A stretch of 64,000 bases of DNA from Streptomyces rhizosphaerihabitans (GTDB lineage Bacteria; Actinomycetota; Actinomycetes; Streptomycetales; Streptomycetaceae), in NCBI RefSeq assembly GCF_025399795.1, contig NZ_JAODTZ010000004.1:1-64000 (forward strand), written 5' to 3'. Every line of letters begins with the position of its first letter. Within the stretch, counting starts at the first letter, position 1. Below the pieces are notes generated by a model. It had not been told where the DNA came from. It did no database searches and saw nothing but the letters and a program-made list of their open reading frames with translations. This document shows positions 8,687 through 16,956 of the stretch, in pieces. A program made the translations under genes and the position numbers.

Positions 8687-9154
8687 TCAGCCCTGATGTT
8701 CGTCGCGGTGCCCTTCGGGCTCGCGGATGCCACGGGCCGAAGCAAGTGCACGCAGGGTGCGGGCGTCCTCGATGGCACGCTGTTTGGCGATGCCCGGCTG
8801 AATGCCGAGCGCCGGCAGGCTGGTGCCGTCACTGAGGTCGAGGAACACCCAGGGGTCGCCGGGACGCAGGTTGACCTGGAGGATCTCCGCCCAGTCCAGG
8901 TGCCGGCGGCTCACGATGTTGACGACGGTGACACCGCTCTCGTCGGCGACGACCTTGGGCCGCGAGAGCAGCAGGAGCACTCCGAAGAGCAGCGCCGCGG
9001 TGAAGATGAAGCTGAGCTTCTCCCCCGGGCCGAGTTGCTCCAGAAGCATCGCGACCGTGGTGATGACCACGAGGATCGAGGCACCCGCGGTGAGCAGCAC
9101 GGCCCGGGTGCGGGCCGGGCGGAAAGTTATGGGAAGGGAGGGAAGGTCCGACAT
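8687..9154 (-). CDS. Small membrane protein with PH-like domain
   Basis: A 155-residue protein has two adjacent membrane helices (about 18-62) followed by a cytosolic region resembling the bacterial PH domain (WAEILQVNL...WVFLDLSDGTSLPALGIQ). It ends with a charged tail. The function is unknown; proteins like this commonly sit at the end of actinobacterial rib-his units. It starts 14 bases after hisG, so it should be cotranscribed with the operon above it. Confidence 0.75.
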   Translation of the reverse strand: MSDLPSLPITFRPARTRAVLLTAGASILVVITTVAMLLEQLGPGEKLSFIFTAALLFGVLLLLSRPKVVADESGVTVVNIVSRRHLDWAEILQVNLRPGDPWVFLDLSDGTSLPALGIQPGIAKQRAIEDARTLRALASARGIREPEGHRDEHQG

Positions 9155-9168
9155 GTCCGTGGGTCCCG

Positions 9169-10026
9169 TCAGAGCCGGCAGGCGTGGATGGCCGTGGTCA
9201 GGATGGCCCGCGCACCGAGCGCGTACAGGTCGTCCATGATCCGCTGGGCCTCCTTGGAGGGGACCATGGCGCGGACGGCGACCCAGCCCTCGTTGTGCAG
9301 CGGCGAGATGGTCGGCGACTCCAGGCCGGGAGTGAGCGCGACGGCCTTCTCCAGGTGCTCGGCGCGGCAGTCGTAGTCCATCATCACGTACGTCCGCGCG
9401 ACCAGGACGCCCTGGAGCCGACGCAGGAACTGCTGCACCTTGGGCTCGGCGTCCTCGGTGCGGTCGGCTCCGACGCGGCGGATGACGATCGCCTCGGACT
9501 TCATGATCGGGTCGCCGAAGATCTCCAGACCGGCGTTGCGCAGCGAGGTGCCGGTCTCGACGACGTCCGCGATGACCTCGGCGACGCCGAGCTCGATGGC
9601 GGTCTCGACGGCGCCGTCGAGGTGCACGACGGAGGCGTCGACGCCTTGCTCGGCGAGGTGCTTGGCGACGATGCCCTCGTAGGAGGTGGCGACCGTCGTG
9701 CCGTTCAGGTCCGCGACGCCGTTCGCGGTGCCCGGCTTGGCGGCGAAGCGGAAGGTGGAGCGGGCGAAGCCGAGCGGGAGGATCTCCTCGGCGTTGGCTC
9801 CGGAGTCGATCAGGAGGTCGCGGCCGGTGATGCCGATGTCGAGACGGCCGGACGAGACGTAGATCGCGATGTCCCGGGGGCGGAGGTAGAAGAACTCGAC
9901 CTCGTTGTTCGGGTCGACGATCCGCAGTTCCTTGGACTCCCGGCGCTGCAGGTAGCCGGCCTCATGCAGCATGTCCGCCGCAGGTCCTGAGAGGGAACCC
10001 TTGTTGGGGACGGCGATGCGCAGCAT
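9169..10026 (-). CDS. hisG: ATP phosphoribosyltransferase, long form
   Basis: HisG catalyses the first step of histidine synthesis, joining ATP and PRPP to form phosphoribosyl-ATP. At 285 residues it is the long, HisZ-independent form. Two periplasmic-binding-protein-like lobes (1-210) contain the PRPP loop region EVIADVVETGTSLRNAGL. The C-terminal ACT-like HisG_C domain (about 211-284) carries the histidine feedback site and explains why no hisZ is needed. It lies 86 bases after hisE in the same direction, giving the first two pathway enzymes together. Confidence 0.97.
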   Translation of the reverse strand: MLRIAVPNKGSLSGPAADMLHEAGYLQRRESKELRIVDPNNEVEFFYLRPRDIAIYVSSGRLDIGITGRDLLIDSGANAEEILPLGFARSTFRFAAKPGTANGVADLNGTTVATSYEGIVAKHLAEQGVDASVVHLDGAVETAIELGVAEVIADVVETGTSLRNAGLEIFGDPIMKSEAIVIRRVGADRTEDAEPKVQQFLRRLQGVLVARTYVMMDYDCRAEHLEKAVALTPGLESPTISPLHNEGWVAVRAMVPSKEAQRIMDDLYALGARAILTTAIHACRL

Positions 10027-10112
10027 GAGGTCGGCTTCCTTTGCTCGAGGTTGTTCAGGAGGTGGGTGGGACAGGTGGACGTGCTCGGTGGGGGCGATGC
10101 GGAGACCGGCCC

Positions 10113-10385
10113 CTACAGATGCGCGTACACGTCGTCGAGGGAGATCCCGCGCGCGACCATCATCACCTGGACGTGGTAGAGCAGCTGCGAGATTTCCTCG
10201 GCGGCGGCGTCCTTGCCCTCGTACTCGGCGGCCATCCAGACCTCTGCGGCCTCTTCGACGACCTTCTTGCCGATGGCATGAACGCCCTTGCCGACCAGCT
10301 CGGCGGTGCGTGAAGTGGCGGGGTCGCCCGTGGCGGCCTTGTGCTGGAGCTCGGTGAAGAGCTCCTCGAACGTCTTCTTGGACAT
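10113..10385 (-). CDS. hisE: Phosphoribosyl-ATP pyrophosphatase
   Basis: HisE hydrolyses phosphoribosyl-ATP to phosphoribosyl-AMP and pyrophosphate, the second histidine step. It is 90 residues, the usual length of the stand-alone enzyme, since HisI is separate in actinobacteria. The MazG-like acidic metal-binding motifs are visible ([21 protein letters not shown]). It starts 34 bases after ribH and precedes hisG. Confidence 0.96.
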   Translation of the reverse strand: MSKKTFEELFTELQHKAATGDPATSRTAELVGKGVHAIGKKVVEEAAEVWMAAEYEGKDAAAEEISQLLYHVQVMMVARGISLDDVYAHL

Positions 10386-10419
10386 GGTGGTCCTCAGCCT
10401 ACGCGCTCGGTGCCGTACC

Positions 10420-10905
10420 TCAGTGCCAGGGTTCGGATACTGAGCGGAGGGTGACCGCCGTCGCCACGGCGGCCGTCACCGCCTCGTGCCCCTTGTCCTC
10501 GTTGGACCCCTCGATGCCCGCGCGGTCCAGGGCCTGCTCCTCGGTGTCACAGGTCAGCACCCCGAAGCCGATGGGGACACCGGTGTCGATGGAGACCTGG
10601 GTGAGGCCCTGGGTGACGCCCTGGCACACATACTCGAAGTGGGGCGTTCCACCCCGGATGACGACGCCGAGCGCGACGATCGCGTCGTAGCCGCGGCCCG
10701 CCAGCACCTTGGCGGCGACCGGCAGCTCGAAGCTGCCGGGGACCCGCAGCAGGGTCGGCTCGTCGATTCCCAGCTCGTGCAGGGCGCGCAGCGCGCCGTC
10801 GACGAGACCGTCCATCACCTTGTCGTGCCACTGTGCCGCGATGACCGCGACCCGCAGGTCGCCGCAGTTGCGTACGGACAGTTCAGGTGCACCCTTGCCG
10901 CTCAC
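10420..10905 (-). CDS. ribH: 6,7-dimethyl-8-ribityllumazine synthase
   Basis: RibH condenses the pyrimidine product of the GTP branch with 3,4-dihydroxybutanone 4-phosphate to give lumazine. Its 161 residues are normal for an icosahedral or pentameric lumazine synthase. The motif [11 protein letters not shown] and the catalytic His region [11 protein letters not shown] are present. The GTG start has GAAGGAGA seven bases upstream. It is fourth in the rib operon, after a 157-base spacer containing short direct repeats. Confidence 0.96.
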   Translation of the reverse strand: MSGKGAPELSVRNCGDLRVAVIAAQWHDKVMDGLVDGALRALHELGIDEPTLLRVPGSFELPVAAKVLAGRGYDAIVALGVVIRGGTPHFEYVCQGVTQGLTQVSIDTGVPIGFGVLTCDTEEQALDRAGIEGSNEDKGHEAVTAAVATAVTLRSVSEPWH

Positions 10906-10993
10906 GTCTCTCCTTCAGTCCCGCTGTGCCGTGTTGCCGATAGTGCTGTGTGGCCGGTGCTGTGCCGCACCGGTTGTGCTGTCGTACCGATGG

Positions 10994-11027
10994 TGCTGTG
11001 GTGCCGGTACTGCTGTGGTGCCGGTAC
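10994..11027. repeat. Two perfect 17-bp direct repeats in ribBA-ribH spacer
   Basis: TGCTGTGGTGCCGGTAC occurs at 10994-11010 and again at 11011-11027. Shorter GTGCTGTG and GGTGCCG fragments surround it from 10940 to 11050. This looks like slippage in the non-coding spacer inside the operon. Confidence 0.7.
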
Positions 11028-11062
11028 TGCTGTGTCCTACCGATGGTGCCGCTCGCGCGGGG

Positions 11063-12400
11063 TCACTGGCTCCCGCAGGCCGACACGGTGGTCGTGTCGA
11101 GCCAGGGCAGGTCGTGTCCCATCCGGTCCCGCTTGGTCTGCAGGTAGCGCAGGTTGTGCTCGCCCGCCTGCACGGGCATCGGCTCCCGCCCGGTGACCCG
11201 CAGGCCGTACCGGACGAGGGCGTCGGTCTTGTCGGGGTTGTTGGTCAGCAGCCGCAGGCTGCTGACGCCGAGGTCCTCCAGGATCCGCGCGCTGGCGCCG
11301 TAGTCACGGGCGTCGGCGGGCAGGCCGAGTTCCAGGTTGGCGTCGAGGGTGTCCCGGCCGCGCTCCTGGAGTTCGTACGCGCGGAGCTTGGAGAGCAGGC
11401 CGATGCCGCGCCCCTCGTGGCCGCGCAGGTAGACCACGATGCCGCGGCCCTCGGTCCGGATGAGCTCCATGGACGTCTGGAGCTGGGGGCCGCAGTCGCA
11501 GCGCTGCGAATGGAAGACGTCGCCGGTGAGGCACTCGGAGTGGACACGGACGAGGACGTCCTCGCCGTCGCCGATCTCTCCGTGGACGAGGGCGACGTGC
11601 TCGACCCCGTCGGCGGTGGAGCGGTAGCCGTACGCGGTGAACTCGCCGAAGGCGGTGGGGAGATGGACCTCGGCCTCGCGGCGGACGGTCGGCGCGGCAG
11701 GGGCCGCTCCGGACTCGGCCGACGTTGTGAGCTCGGTGGAGCGGCGGTAGGCGATCAGGTCCTCGATGGAGATGATCGTCAGACCGTGCTTGCGGGCGAA
11801 GGGGATCAGCTCGGGCAGCCGGAGCATCCGGCCGTCCTCGCCGGCGATCTCGACGATCGCTCCGGCCGGGCGCAGACCGGCCAGCCGGGCCAGGTCGACG
11901 GCGGCCTCGGTGTGGCCGTTGCGGACCAGCACGCCGCCGCTCCGCGCGCGGAGCGGGAAGATGTGGCCGGGGCGCACGAAGTCGTCGGCCCCCGAGACAC
12001 CGTCCGCGAGGAGCCGCAGGGTGGCGGCGCGGTCGGCCGCCGAGATACCGGTGGTCACCCCGTGCGCGGCGGACGCGTCCACCGACACCGTGAACGCCGT
12101 CTTCATCGACTCGGTGTTGTCGTCGACCATCTGCGGCAGGCGCAGCCGGTCGAGCTCGTCGCCCTCCATGGGGGCGCAGATCAGCCCGCGGCACTCGCTC
12201 ATCATGAAGGCGACGATCTCGGGGGTCGCCATCTCGGCGGCGACGACGAGGTCGCCCTCGTTCTCCCGGTCCTCGTCGTCGACGACCACGATGGGACGGC
12301 CGGCCGCGATGTCGGCGATGGCCTGCTCGACCGGGTCGAGCGCGAAGTCCGAGGCATCTTGATCGTGCCCGGTGCTGTACCAAACCGGCGCCGTTGTCAT
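11063..12400 (-). CDS. ribBA: Bifunctional DHBP synthase / GTP cyclohydrolase II
   Basis: This 445-residue fusion supplies both precursors of riboflavin. The N-terminal RibB domain (about 20-215) makes 3,4-dihydroxy-2-butanone 4-phosphate; the acidic loop [11 protein letters not shown] and the [13 protein letters not shown] region are visible. The C-terminal RibA domain opens the GTP ring; it has the zinc cysteines in [18 protein letters not shown] and the [10 protein letters not shown] loop. The ATG overlaps the ribM stop by four bases, so translation is coupled. Confidence 0.97.
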   Translation of the reverse strand: MTTAPVWYSTGHDQDASDFALDPVEQAIADIAAGRPIVVVDDEDRENEGDLVVAAEMATPEIVAFMMSECRGLICAPMEGDELDRLRLPQMVDDNTESMKTAFTVSVDASAAHGVTTGISAADRAATLRLLADGVSGADDFVRPGHIFPLRARSGGVLVRNGHTEAAVDLARLAGLRPAGAIVEIAGEDGRMLRLPELIPFARKHGLTIISIEDLIAYRRSTELTTSAESGAAPAAPTVRREAEVHLPTAFGEFTAYGYRSTADGVEHVALVHGEIGDGEDVLVRVHSECLTGDVFHSQRCDCGPQLQTSMELIRTEGRGIVVYLRGHEGRGIGLLSKLRAYELQERGRDTLDANLELGLPADARDYGASARILEDLGVSSLRLLTNNPDKTDALVRYGLRVTGREPMPVQAGEHNLRYLQTKRDRMGHDLPWLDTTTVSACGSQ

Positions 12401-13032
12401 GCCGGGGCTCCTTCCAGGACGGGCTGCCCGGCCTCACGGGAGCGCAGCCACCAGTCGCGCAGGCCCCACAGGACGAGCGCGCCGTACAGGACGTAGACGA
12501 AACCGGAGAAGGCGTAGCCGTTGGCGAAGTTGAGCGGGACGCCCACCAGGTCGACCAGCAGCCAGGCGAACCAGAACTCGACCATGCCGCGGGCCTGCGC
12601 GTACATGGCGACGATCGTGCCGACGAAGATGTAGGCGTCGGGCCAGGGGTCCCAGGACAGCGTCGGGTACGCGTGGAACAGAGCGCTGACCGCGAGGGTG
12701 CCCACGGCCGCGGCGCCCACCATGTACGCGCGCTCGCGCCAGGTGGCGAACCGTACGGAGATGCGTCCGTCCTTGCCCTCGCCGCGGTTCCACTGCCACC
12801 AGCCCCACAGGGCGACGGCCATGACCACGACCTGCTTGCCGGCGCTGCCGGTGAGGTGGCCGAAGAAGGCCGCGAAGAGGATGACGCCGGACAGGAACTG
12901 GACGGGCCAGCTCCAGAGGGAGCGTCGCCAGCCGAGCGCGAGGGCGATCAGGCCGATGACGTTGCCGATCATGTCCGACCACATGATGTGCTGGTCGAGG
13001 AGGACGAAGGCCTCGGAGTTGAGCCAGTTCAC
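12397..13032 (-). CDS. ribM: Riboflavin transporter, PnuC-like family
   Basis: A 211-residue membrane protein has six to seven helices and many Trp residues, as in the PnuC family of vitamin transporters. Its place between ribE and ribBA, under the FMN riboswitch, matches the ribBMAH arrangement of Streptomyces davaonensis, where RibM imports riboflavin or roseoflavin. A PnuC-type nicotinamide riboside carrier is the alternative, but the operon argues against it. The GTG start overlaps the ribE stop (GTGA) and the stop overlaps the ribBA start. Confidence 0.88.
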   Translation of the reverse strand: MNWLNSEAFVLLDQHIMWSDMIGNVIGLIALALGWRRSLWSWPVQFLSGVILFAAFFGHLTGSAGKQVVVMAVALWGWWQWNRGEGKDGRISVRFATWRERAYMVGAAAVGTLAVSALFHAYPTLSWDPWPDAYIFVGTIVAMYAQARGMVEFWFAWLLVDLVGVPLNFANGYAFSGFVYVLYGALVLWGLRDWWLRSREAGQPVLEGAPA

Positions 13033-13664
13033 TGCCCGGCCCCCTGGACTCCGGGCAGACCGGCGGGCTGCTCGCCCCGGGCGCCGAGCAGCCGCTCGAC
13101 GTACTTGGCGATGACGTCGACCTCGAGGTTGACCGGATCTCCGGGCTGCTTGCGGCCCAGGGTGGTCAGGTCGAGGGTGGTGGGGATGAGGCTGACGGTG
13201 AAGTAGTCCGGGCCTGCGTCGACGACGGTCAGGCTGATGCCGTCGACCGTGATGGAGCCCTTCTCGACCACATAGCGCGAAAGGTCGGCGGGCAGCGAGA
13301 TCTTGACGATCTCCCAGTTGTCGGACGGCTTGCGCTCGATGACCGCGCCGGTGCCGTCGACGTGTCCCTGCACGATGTGGCCGCCGAGGCGCTCACCCAC
13401 GGCCATCGGCCGTTCCAGGTTGACGCGGGAGCCCACGGTGAGGGCGCCGAGGCTGGAGCGGTTCAGGGTTTCGGCCATGACGTCGGCGGTGAACTCGTCA
13501 CCCTCGTGCTCGACGACGGTGAGACAGACTCCGTTGACGGCGATGGAGTCGCCGTGCTGCGCGCCCTGCGTGACGACGGGGCCACGCAGCCGGAAACGCG
13601 AGGCGTCGTCGAGCGTCTCGACGGCGGTGACCTCACCCAGCTCTTCGACGATTCCGGTGAACAC
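13029..13664 (-). CDS. ribE: Riboflavin synthase, alpha subunit
   Basis: RibE dismutates two lumazine molecules to riboflavin plus the pyrimidine. The 211 residues form the tandem beta-barrel of this family: the start is MFTGIVEELG, and each half carries the lumazine-binding pattern (VNGVCLTVV near residue 45, VDGISLTVV near 143). The GTG start follows a perfect AGGAGG. It is the first gene behind the FMN riboswitch. In part of the literature this gene is called ribB or ribC. Confidence 0.96.
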   Translation of the reverse strand: MFTGIVEELGEVTAVETLDDASRFRLRGPVVTQGAQHGDSIAVNGVCLTVVEHEGDEFTADVMAETLNRSSLGALTVGSRVNLERPMAVGERLGGHIVQGHVDGTGAVIERKPSDNWEIVKISLPADLSRYVVEKGSITVDGISLTVVDAGPDYFTVSLIPTTLDLTTLGRKQPGDPVNLEVDVIAKYVERLLGARGEQPAGLPGVQGAGQ

Positions 13665-13814
13665 TTCCCGGGTCCTCCTGCCTCATAGGGCACGGACTCC
13701 GGGGCTGTCGATGACGACAGAATGAGCGGACAGCAGCAACCGGGAGCGACGCCGAAAGGTCACTCGTCCCTCAGGACGAGAAGCGACAAACGGCAGCGCG
13801 CACAGATGCCCGCC

Positions 13815-13945
13815 CGCCGCGCACTGCCTCCCATCCGGACTTTAACCGTCGGTCCAGGAATTTCACCTGGTCAACCGGCCGCTGGAAGCGACCGGGTCGC
13901 GGACTGTAACCGCCGGTTCGGAATTACACCGACCCCGGAGTGCGC
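13815..13945 (-). promoter_or_regulatory. FMN riboswitch (RFN element)
   Basis: Read on the minus strand, the conserved RFN blocks appear in order: GGGGTCGGTG near 13930, CCGGCGGTTA, AGTCCGCGACC, CTGGTGAAATTCC-like AGGTGAAATTCC, GACGGTTAAAGTCCGGATG and GGGAGGCAGTG. The conserved GGTGAAATTCC and AAAGTCCGGATG motifs are diagnostic. About 150 bases separate it from the ribE start, room for an expression platform. FMN binding should shut off the whole rib(-his) operon. Confidence 0.95.
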
Positions 13946-14109
13946 TGCTTCTGGTACAGGGCCAGTCTGCCACGCCCGGCCGACGGCCATGCGGCGGCAG
14001 CCCTGTGGGGTGGCTCACAACTGATCGGCCTGGACTTCCACGACAGTGCTTCTCCGGTCAACTTCCGGCGCGCCGCGCACCCTTGGGCCGTACCACGCGA
14101 CCCCAAAAT

Positions 14110-14151
14110 TGGTCCATACCTATTGACGCTATGGTCTAGTCCTCTTAGTGT
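14110..14151 (+). promoter_or_regulatory. Chitinase-type promoter with paired 12-bp repeats, no gene behind it
   Basis: TTGACG (14123-14128) and TAGTGT (14146-14151) are 17 bases apart, a good Streptomyces vegetative promoter. Two 12-base repeats flank the -35 box: TGGTCCATACCT (14110-14121) and TGGTCTAGTCCT (14132-14143), 22 bases apart. They differ by one and two bases from the TGGTCCAGACCT repeat of Streptomyces chitinase promoters, and the second matches the DasR consensus TGGTCTAGACCA at 10 of 12. No chitinase follows. Promoter motifs are seen; regulation is inferred. Confidence 0.55.
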
Positions 14152-14198
14152 CCTCGATCAAGACTGAGTGATCGTTCATCGCCGGTCCCCCCACGATC

Positions 14199-14241
14199 GA
14201 CCCGGCGGCGGTGACGAAGGCCCTTGCCCCGCCGCCGGGTC
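14199..14241 (+). terminator. Strong hairpin 48 bases past the orphan promoter
   Basis: A perfect 13-bp stem (GACCCGGCGGCGG with its complement) and a 17-base loop are followed by CCCCC. It could be what remains of the end of a deleted gene. Confidence 0.6.
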
Positions 14242-14687
14242 CCCCAGCCGGCACAGGCGGCCCGCCGGAACCTGTGCGGTCCGCGGGCTCGCGGCCTCCG
14301 CGAGGCCGGAGGCGTGGCGACGAGCCTCACCGACGACTCCGAGCCGTATCGCCCGCGCCCGTCCGGGCCCGGCCGCCACACGCAGGACCTCTTCGACCCA
14401 CCCGACGGCACCGGGCGCGGCCGCGGTCCCGCCCGCCACGCGAATCGGCTCCCGTGCGGGGCGGAAAGGTGATCCGGTGCAGGACACGGGCACGGCCCCG
14501 CGCAGGACGCGGACGCCGGCCCGTGCGAGGCGCGAACCTGAACCCGTACAGGACAGGGAAGTGACCCCACGCGGAACGAGGACATGGCCCCGCTCGGCGT
14601 GTTGTCACATCCGCGGGGGCTGTCCGGTCTCAGTTGGTGAAGGATGCTCCGGCCTGGAGCGTCCGGGCGTCGAAAGGACTGAACCCC

Positions 14688-15437
14688 ATGACCAGGATCC
14701 TGGTGACCGGCGGTACCGGAACCCTCGGCCGGCTCGTCACCGAGCGGCTGCGGGCCGACGGGCACGAGGTGCGGGTGCTCAGCCGGCACGCGCAGGTGTA
14801 CGCCGTCGATCTGCGCGAGGGCGGCATCGGCCTGGACGCGGCCGTCACGGGAGTGGACGCGATCGTCCACTGCGCGACCTCACCCCGAGGGGGCGACGAA
14901 CGGGCGGCCGCGCAGCTGATCGCGGCCGCGCGCCGGGCGGCCGTCCCGCATCTGGTCTACATCTCGATCGTCGGCGTGGACAGGGTCCCGTTCGGCTACT
15001 ACAAGAGCAAGCGGGCCGTGGAGAAGCTGATCGAGGAGTCCGGGATCGGGTGGACGATCCTGCGCACCACCCAGTTCCACGACCTCGTCGCCCAGGTCCT
15101 CGCGGGGCTCGCGAAGCTGCCCGTACTGATCCTCCCCGCCGGGGTCTCCGACCAGCCGATCGAGGTCGCCGAGGTCGCCGACCGGCTGGCCGGACTGGCT
15201 GCCGGTGCGCCCGCGGGGCGCGTCGAGGACATGGGCGGGCCCCAGGTGCGCACGCTCCGTTCGCTGGCCGCAGCCCACCTGCGGGCCACCGGGAAGCGAC
15301 GCCCGCTGCTCGACGTACGCCTGCCGGGCCGGGCCTACCGGGCGTTCCGGGAGGGGCACCACCTCACACCGAGGCGCGCCGTGGGGAAGGGAACGTTCGA
15401 GGACTTCTTGAAGGCACGCTCCCAGAACACGCGCTGA
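14688..15437 (+). CDS. SDR-family NAD(P)-binding protein (NmrA/NAD(P)H-binding type)
   Basis: This is a 249-residue atypical short-chain dehydrogenase-like protein. The Rossmann glycine motif TGGTGTLG is at residues 8-15. A YYKSK motif near residue 104 sits where the classical YxxxK catalytic pair lies. Proteins of this kind act as NAD(P)H-dependent reductases or sensors, often on quinones or sugar nucleotides; the substrate is unknown. GAAAGGA precedes the ATG by about ten bases. It is the first gene after the gene-free gap and ends at a hairpin shared with the convergent ROK gene. Confidence 0.8.
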   Translation: MTRILVTGGTGTLGRLVTERLRADGHEVRVLSRHAQVYAVDLREGGIGLDAAVTGVDAIVHCATSPRGGDERAAAQLIAAARRAAVPHLVYISIVGVDRVPFGYYKSKRAVEKLIEESGIGWTILRTTQFHDLVAQVLAGLAKLPVLILPAGVSDQPIEVAEVADRLAGLAAGAPAGRVEDMGGPQVRTLRSLAAAHLRATGKRRPLLDVRLPGRAYRAFREGHHLTPRRAVGKGTFEDFLKARSQNTR

Positions 15438-15479
15438 CTCGCCCGGTCGCCTCGGGGGCCGCCGGCCTCGGCAGCCCCT

Positions 15480-15503
15480 GCCGATCCCCGCCCGGGGATC
15501 GGC
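15480..15503. terminator. Bidirectional terminator between SDR and ROK genes
   Basis: An 11-bp perfect inverted repeat (GCCGATCCCCG with CGGGGATCGGC) is separated by only two bases. It lies between convergent genes, about 40 bases past the SDR stop. Confidence 0.6.
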
Positions 15504-15592
15504 GGAACCCGGACCCGGCACCAGCACCCCACCGGGTCCGCCGGCCCCCGGCTCGACCCGGCACACCGCCCGGGTTCCGCTGACCCCGGGGC

Positions 15593-16825
15593 CTACCGCG
15601 ACGACGGCGGAGCGAACAGCTCGTCCTGCGCGCCGTCGCGCGCGGTCAGCAGGGCGCCGCGCAGCACCGCGACTCCGCCCAGCGTGCTCGCGCGCACCTC
15701 CGTCGGGAGCGGCGACATCCGGACGAGCCGCCGCTCGACCCGGGCGGCGAGCGCTGCGCCGCCCGCCTGGCCGACCTCGCCGCCGAGGACCACGCAGCCG
15801 GGGTCCAGTACGGCGATGACGGAGGCCGCCCCGATGGCGAGGCGGTCGGCGAGGGCGTCGAGGAAGCCGTCGGCGGCCGGCGAGCCGGAGGTCGCCAGCG
15901 CCTGCCGCACCAGCGCCGCGGCGTGCGGTTCGTAGCCCTCGGGCCGCGCCGGGACACCGTGCTCCGCCGCCAGCTCCGCGATCGCCGCGGACCCGACCAG
16001 CGAGTGGAAGCCGCCCCCGCAGTCGGTCGCCGAGGGGAGACTCGTGGTGCCCGGCACCGGAAGGAAACCGATCTCCCCGGTGCCTCCCGAGGCACCGCGG
16101 CGCAGGGCGCCGTCGAGGACCACGGCGGCGCCGGTTCCGTGGCCCAGCCACAGCAGGACGAAGGTGTCGCGGTCGCGGGCGATGCCGTCACGTTGTTCGG
16201 CGAGGGCGGCGAGGTTGGTCTCGTTCTCGACGAGGACGCGGGCCTCGGGGAGCCGTTCCTGGAGGGCCGCGACCAGGCGCCGGTGCCATGCGGGCAGGGC
16301 GGAGGAGTCGCGGAGTTCGCCGGTGGCGGGGTCGATCAGGCCGGGCGCGCCGATGCCCACGGTGTGCAGCCTGCCCCACCCCTGGGCGAGTTCGCGCGGG
16401 GGCGGGGCCCCGAGGGCGCCCGCCTCCTTGGCCACCCTCTCGACCAGCGCGACGGCCTGCTCCACCGCCGGTGCGGTCCCGGTGTCCCCGCCGATCGGCA
16501 CGGACGCCTCGGCCAGGACGTGACCGACCAGGTCGGAGACGACGACGGAGACTCCTTCCGTACGGACGTCCAGCGCGGCCAGGTGGGCGCGGTCCGCGAC
16601 GATCCCGTAGACCCGGGCGTTCGGGCCGCGCCGCTGCTCCCCCGATTCGCCGACGACCGTGATGAGGCCGGAGGCCGTGAGGCGTTCGACGAGGTCGGCG
16701 ACGGTCGGCCGGGACAGTCCGGTGAGCTGCTTCAACCGCCCTGCCGTCAACGGGCCTTCCTGCTGCAACAGCCGCAGGGCGAGCCGGTCGTTGATGGCCC
16801 GTGCGGTGCTCGGGGATGCGGGCAT
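15593..16825 (-). CDS. ROK-family transcriptional regulator
   Basis: This 410-residue protein has an N-terminal winged HTH (about 10-75; LTGLSRPTVADLVERLTASG is the recognition region) and a ROK sugar-kinase-like domain. The ROK domain keeps the DxGxT-like region only loosely, as in regulators rather than kinases, and has the GHGTGAAVV and GEIGF segments of the family. It is divergent from an MFS transporter 131 bases away with a perfect palindrome between them. The simplest reading is that it represses that transporter, and perhaps itself, until a sugar-like ligand binds. Confidence 0.88.
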   Translation of the reverse strand: MPASPSTARAINDRLALRLLQQEGPLTAGRLKQLTGLSRPTVADLVERLTASGLITVVGESGEQRRGPNARVYGIVADRAHLAALDVRTEGVSVVVSDLVGHVLAEASVPIGGDTGTAPAVEQAVALVERVAKEAGALGAPPPRELAQGWGRLHTVGIGAPGLIDPATGELRDSSALPAWHRRLVAALQERLPEARVLVENETNLAALAEQRDGIARDRDTFVLLWLGHGTGAAVVLDGALRRGASGGTGEIGFLPVPGTTSLPSATDCGGGFHSLVGSAAIAELAAEHGVPARPEGYEPHAAALVRQALATSGSPAADGFLDALADRLAIGAASVIAVLDPGCVVLGGEVGQAGGAALAARVERRLVRMSPLPTEVRASTLGGVAVLRGALLTARDGAQDELFAPPSSR

Positions 16826-16886
16826 GCCGGGAATCCTCCCAGATCGGCGGGGTCGCCCGGCGGGCGGGCGACGAGCGATCGTCTAT

Positions 16887-16909
16887 CTATCAGGCAGGGT
16901 TCCTGATAG
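16887..16909. promoter_or_regulatory. Operator palindrome between ROK regulator and MFS gene
   Basis: CTATCAGG and CCTGATAG form perfect 8-base arms around CAGGGTT. It lies between the divergent start codons (62 bases from the regulator, 48 from the transporter). This is the expected position for a ROK operator. Confidence 0.6.
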
Positions 16910-16956
16910 TTTACTGCGGCAGAACGTGGAACCATCACCCGGGGAGGGGTCGGAGC

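Larger units (their letters stand above)
13946..14687. other. 740-base region without a gene
   Basis: No reading frame here shows a recognisable protein; translations are Arg/Pro/Gly-rich. It contains a promoter with chitinase-type repeats (14110-14151) and a strong hairpin (14199-14241), described separately. The rest is GC-rich sequence with several short inverted repeats. Confidence 0.6.

Noticed and set aside
14168..14687. Remnant of a chitinase gene behind the orphan promoter
   Set aside because: I translated the frames and found no GH18/GH19 motif or signal peptide, so only promoter and hairpin are claimed.
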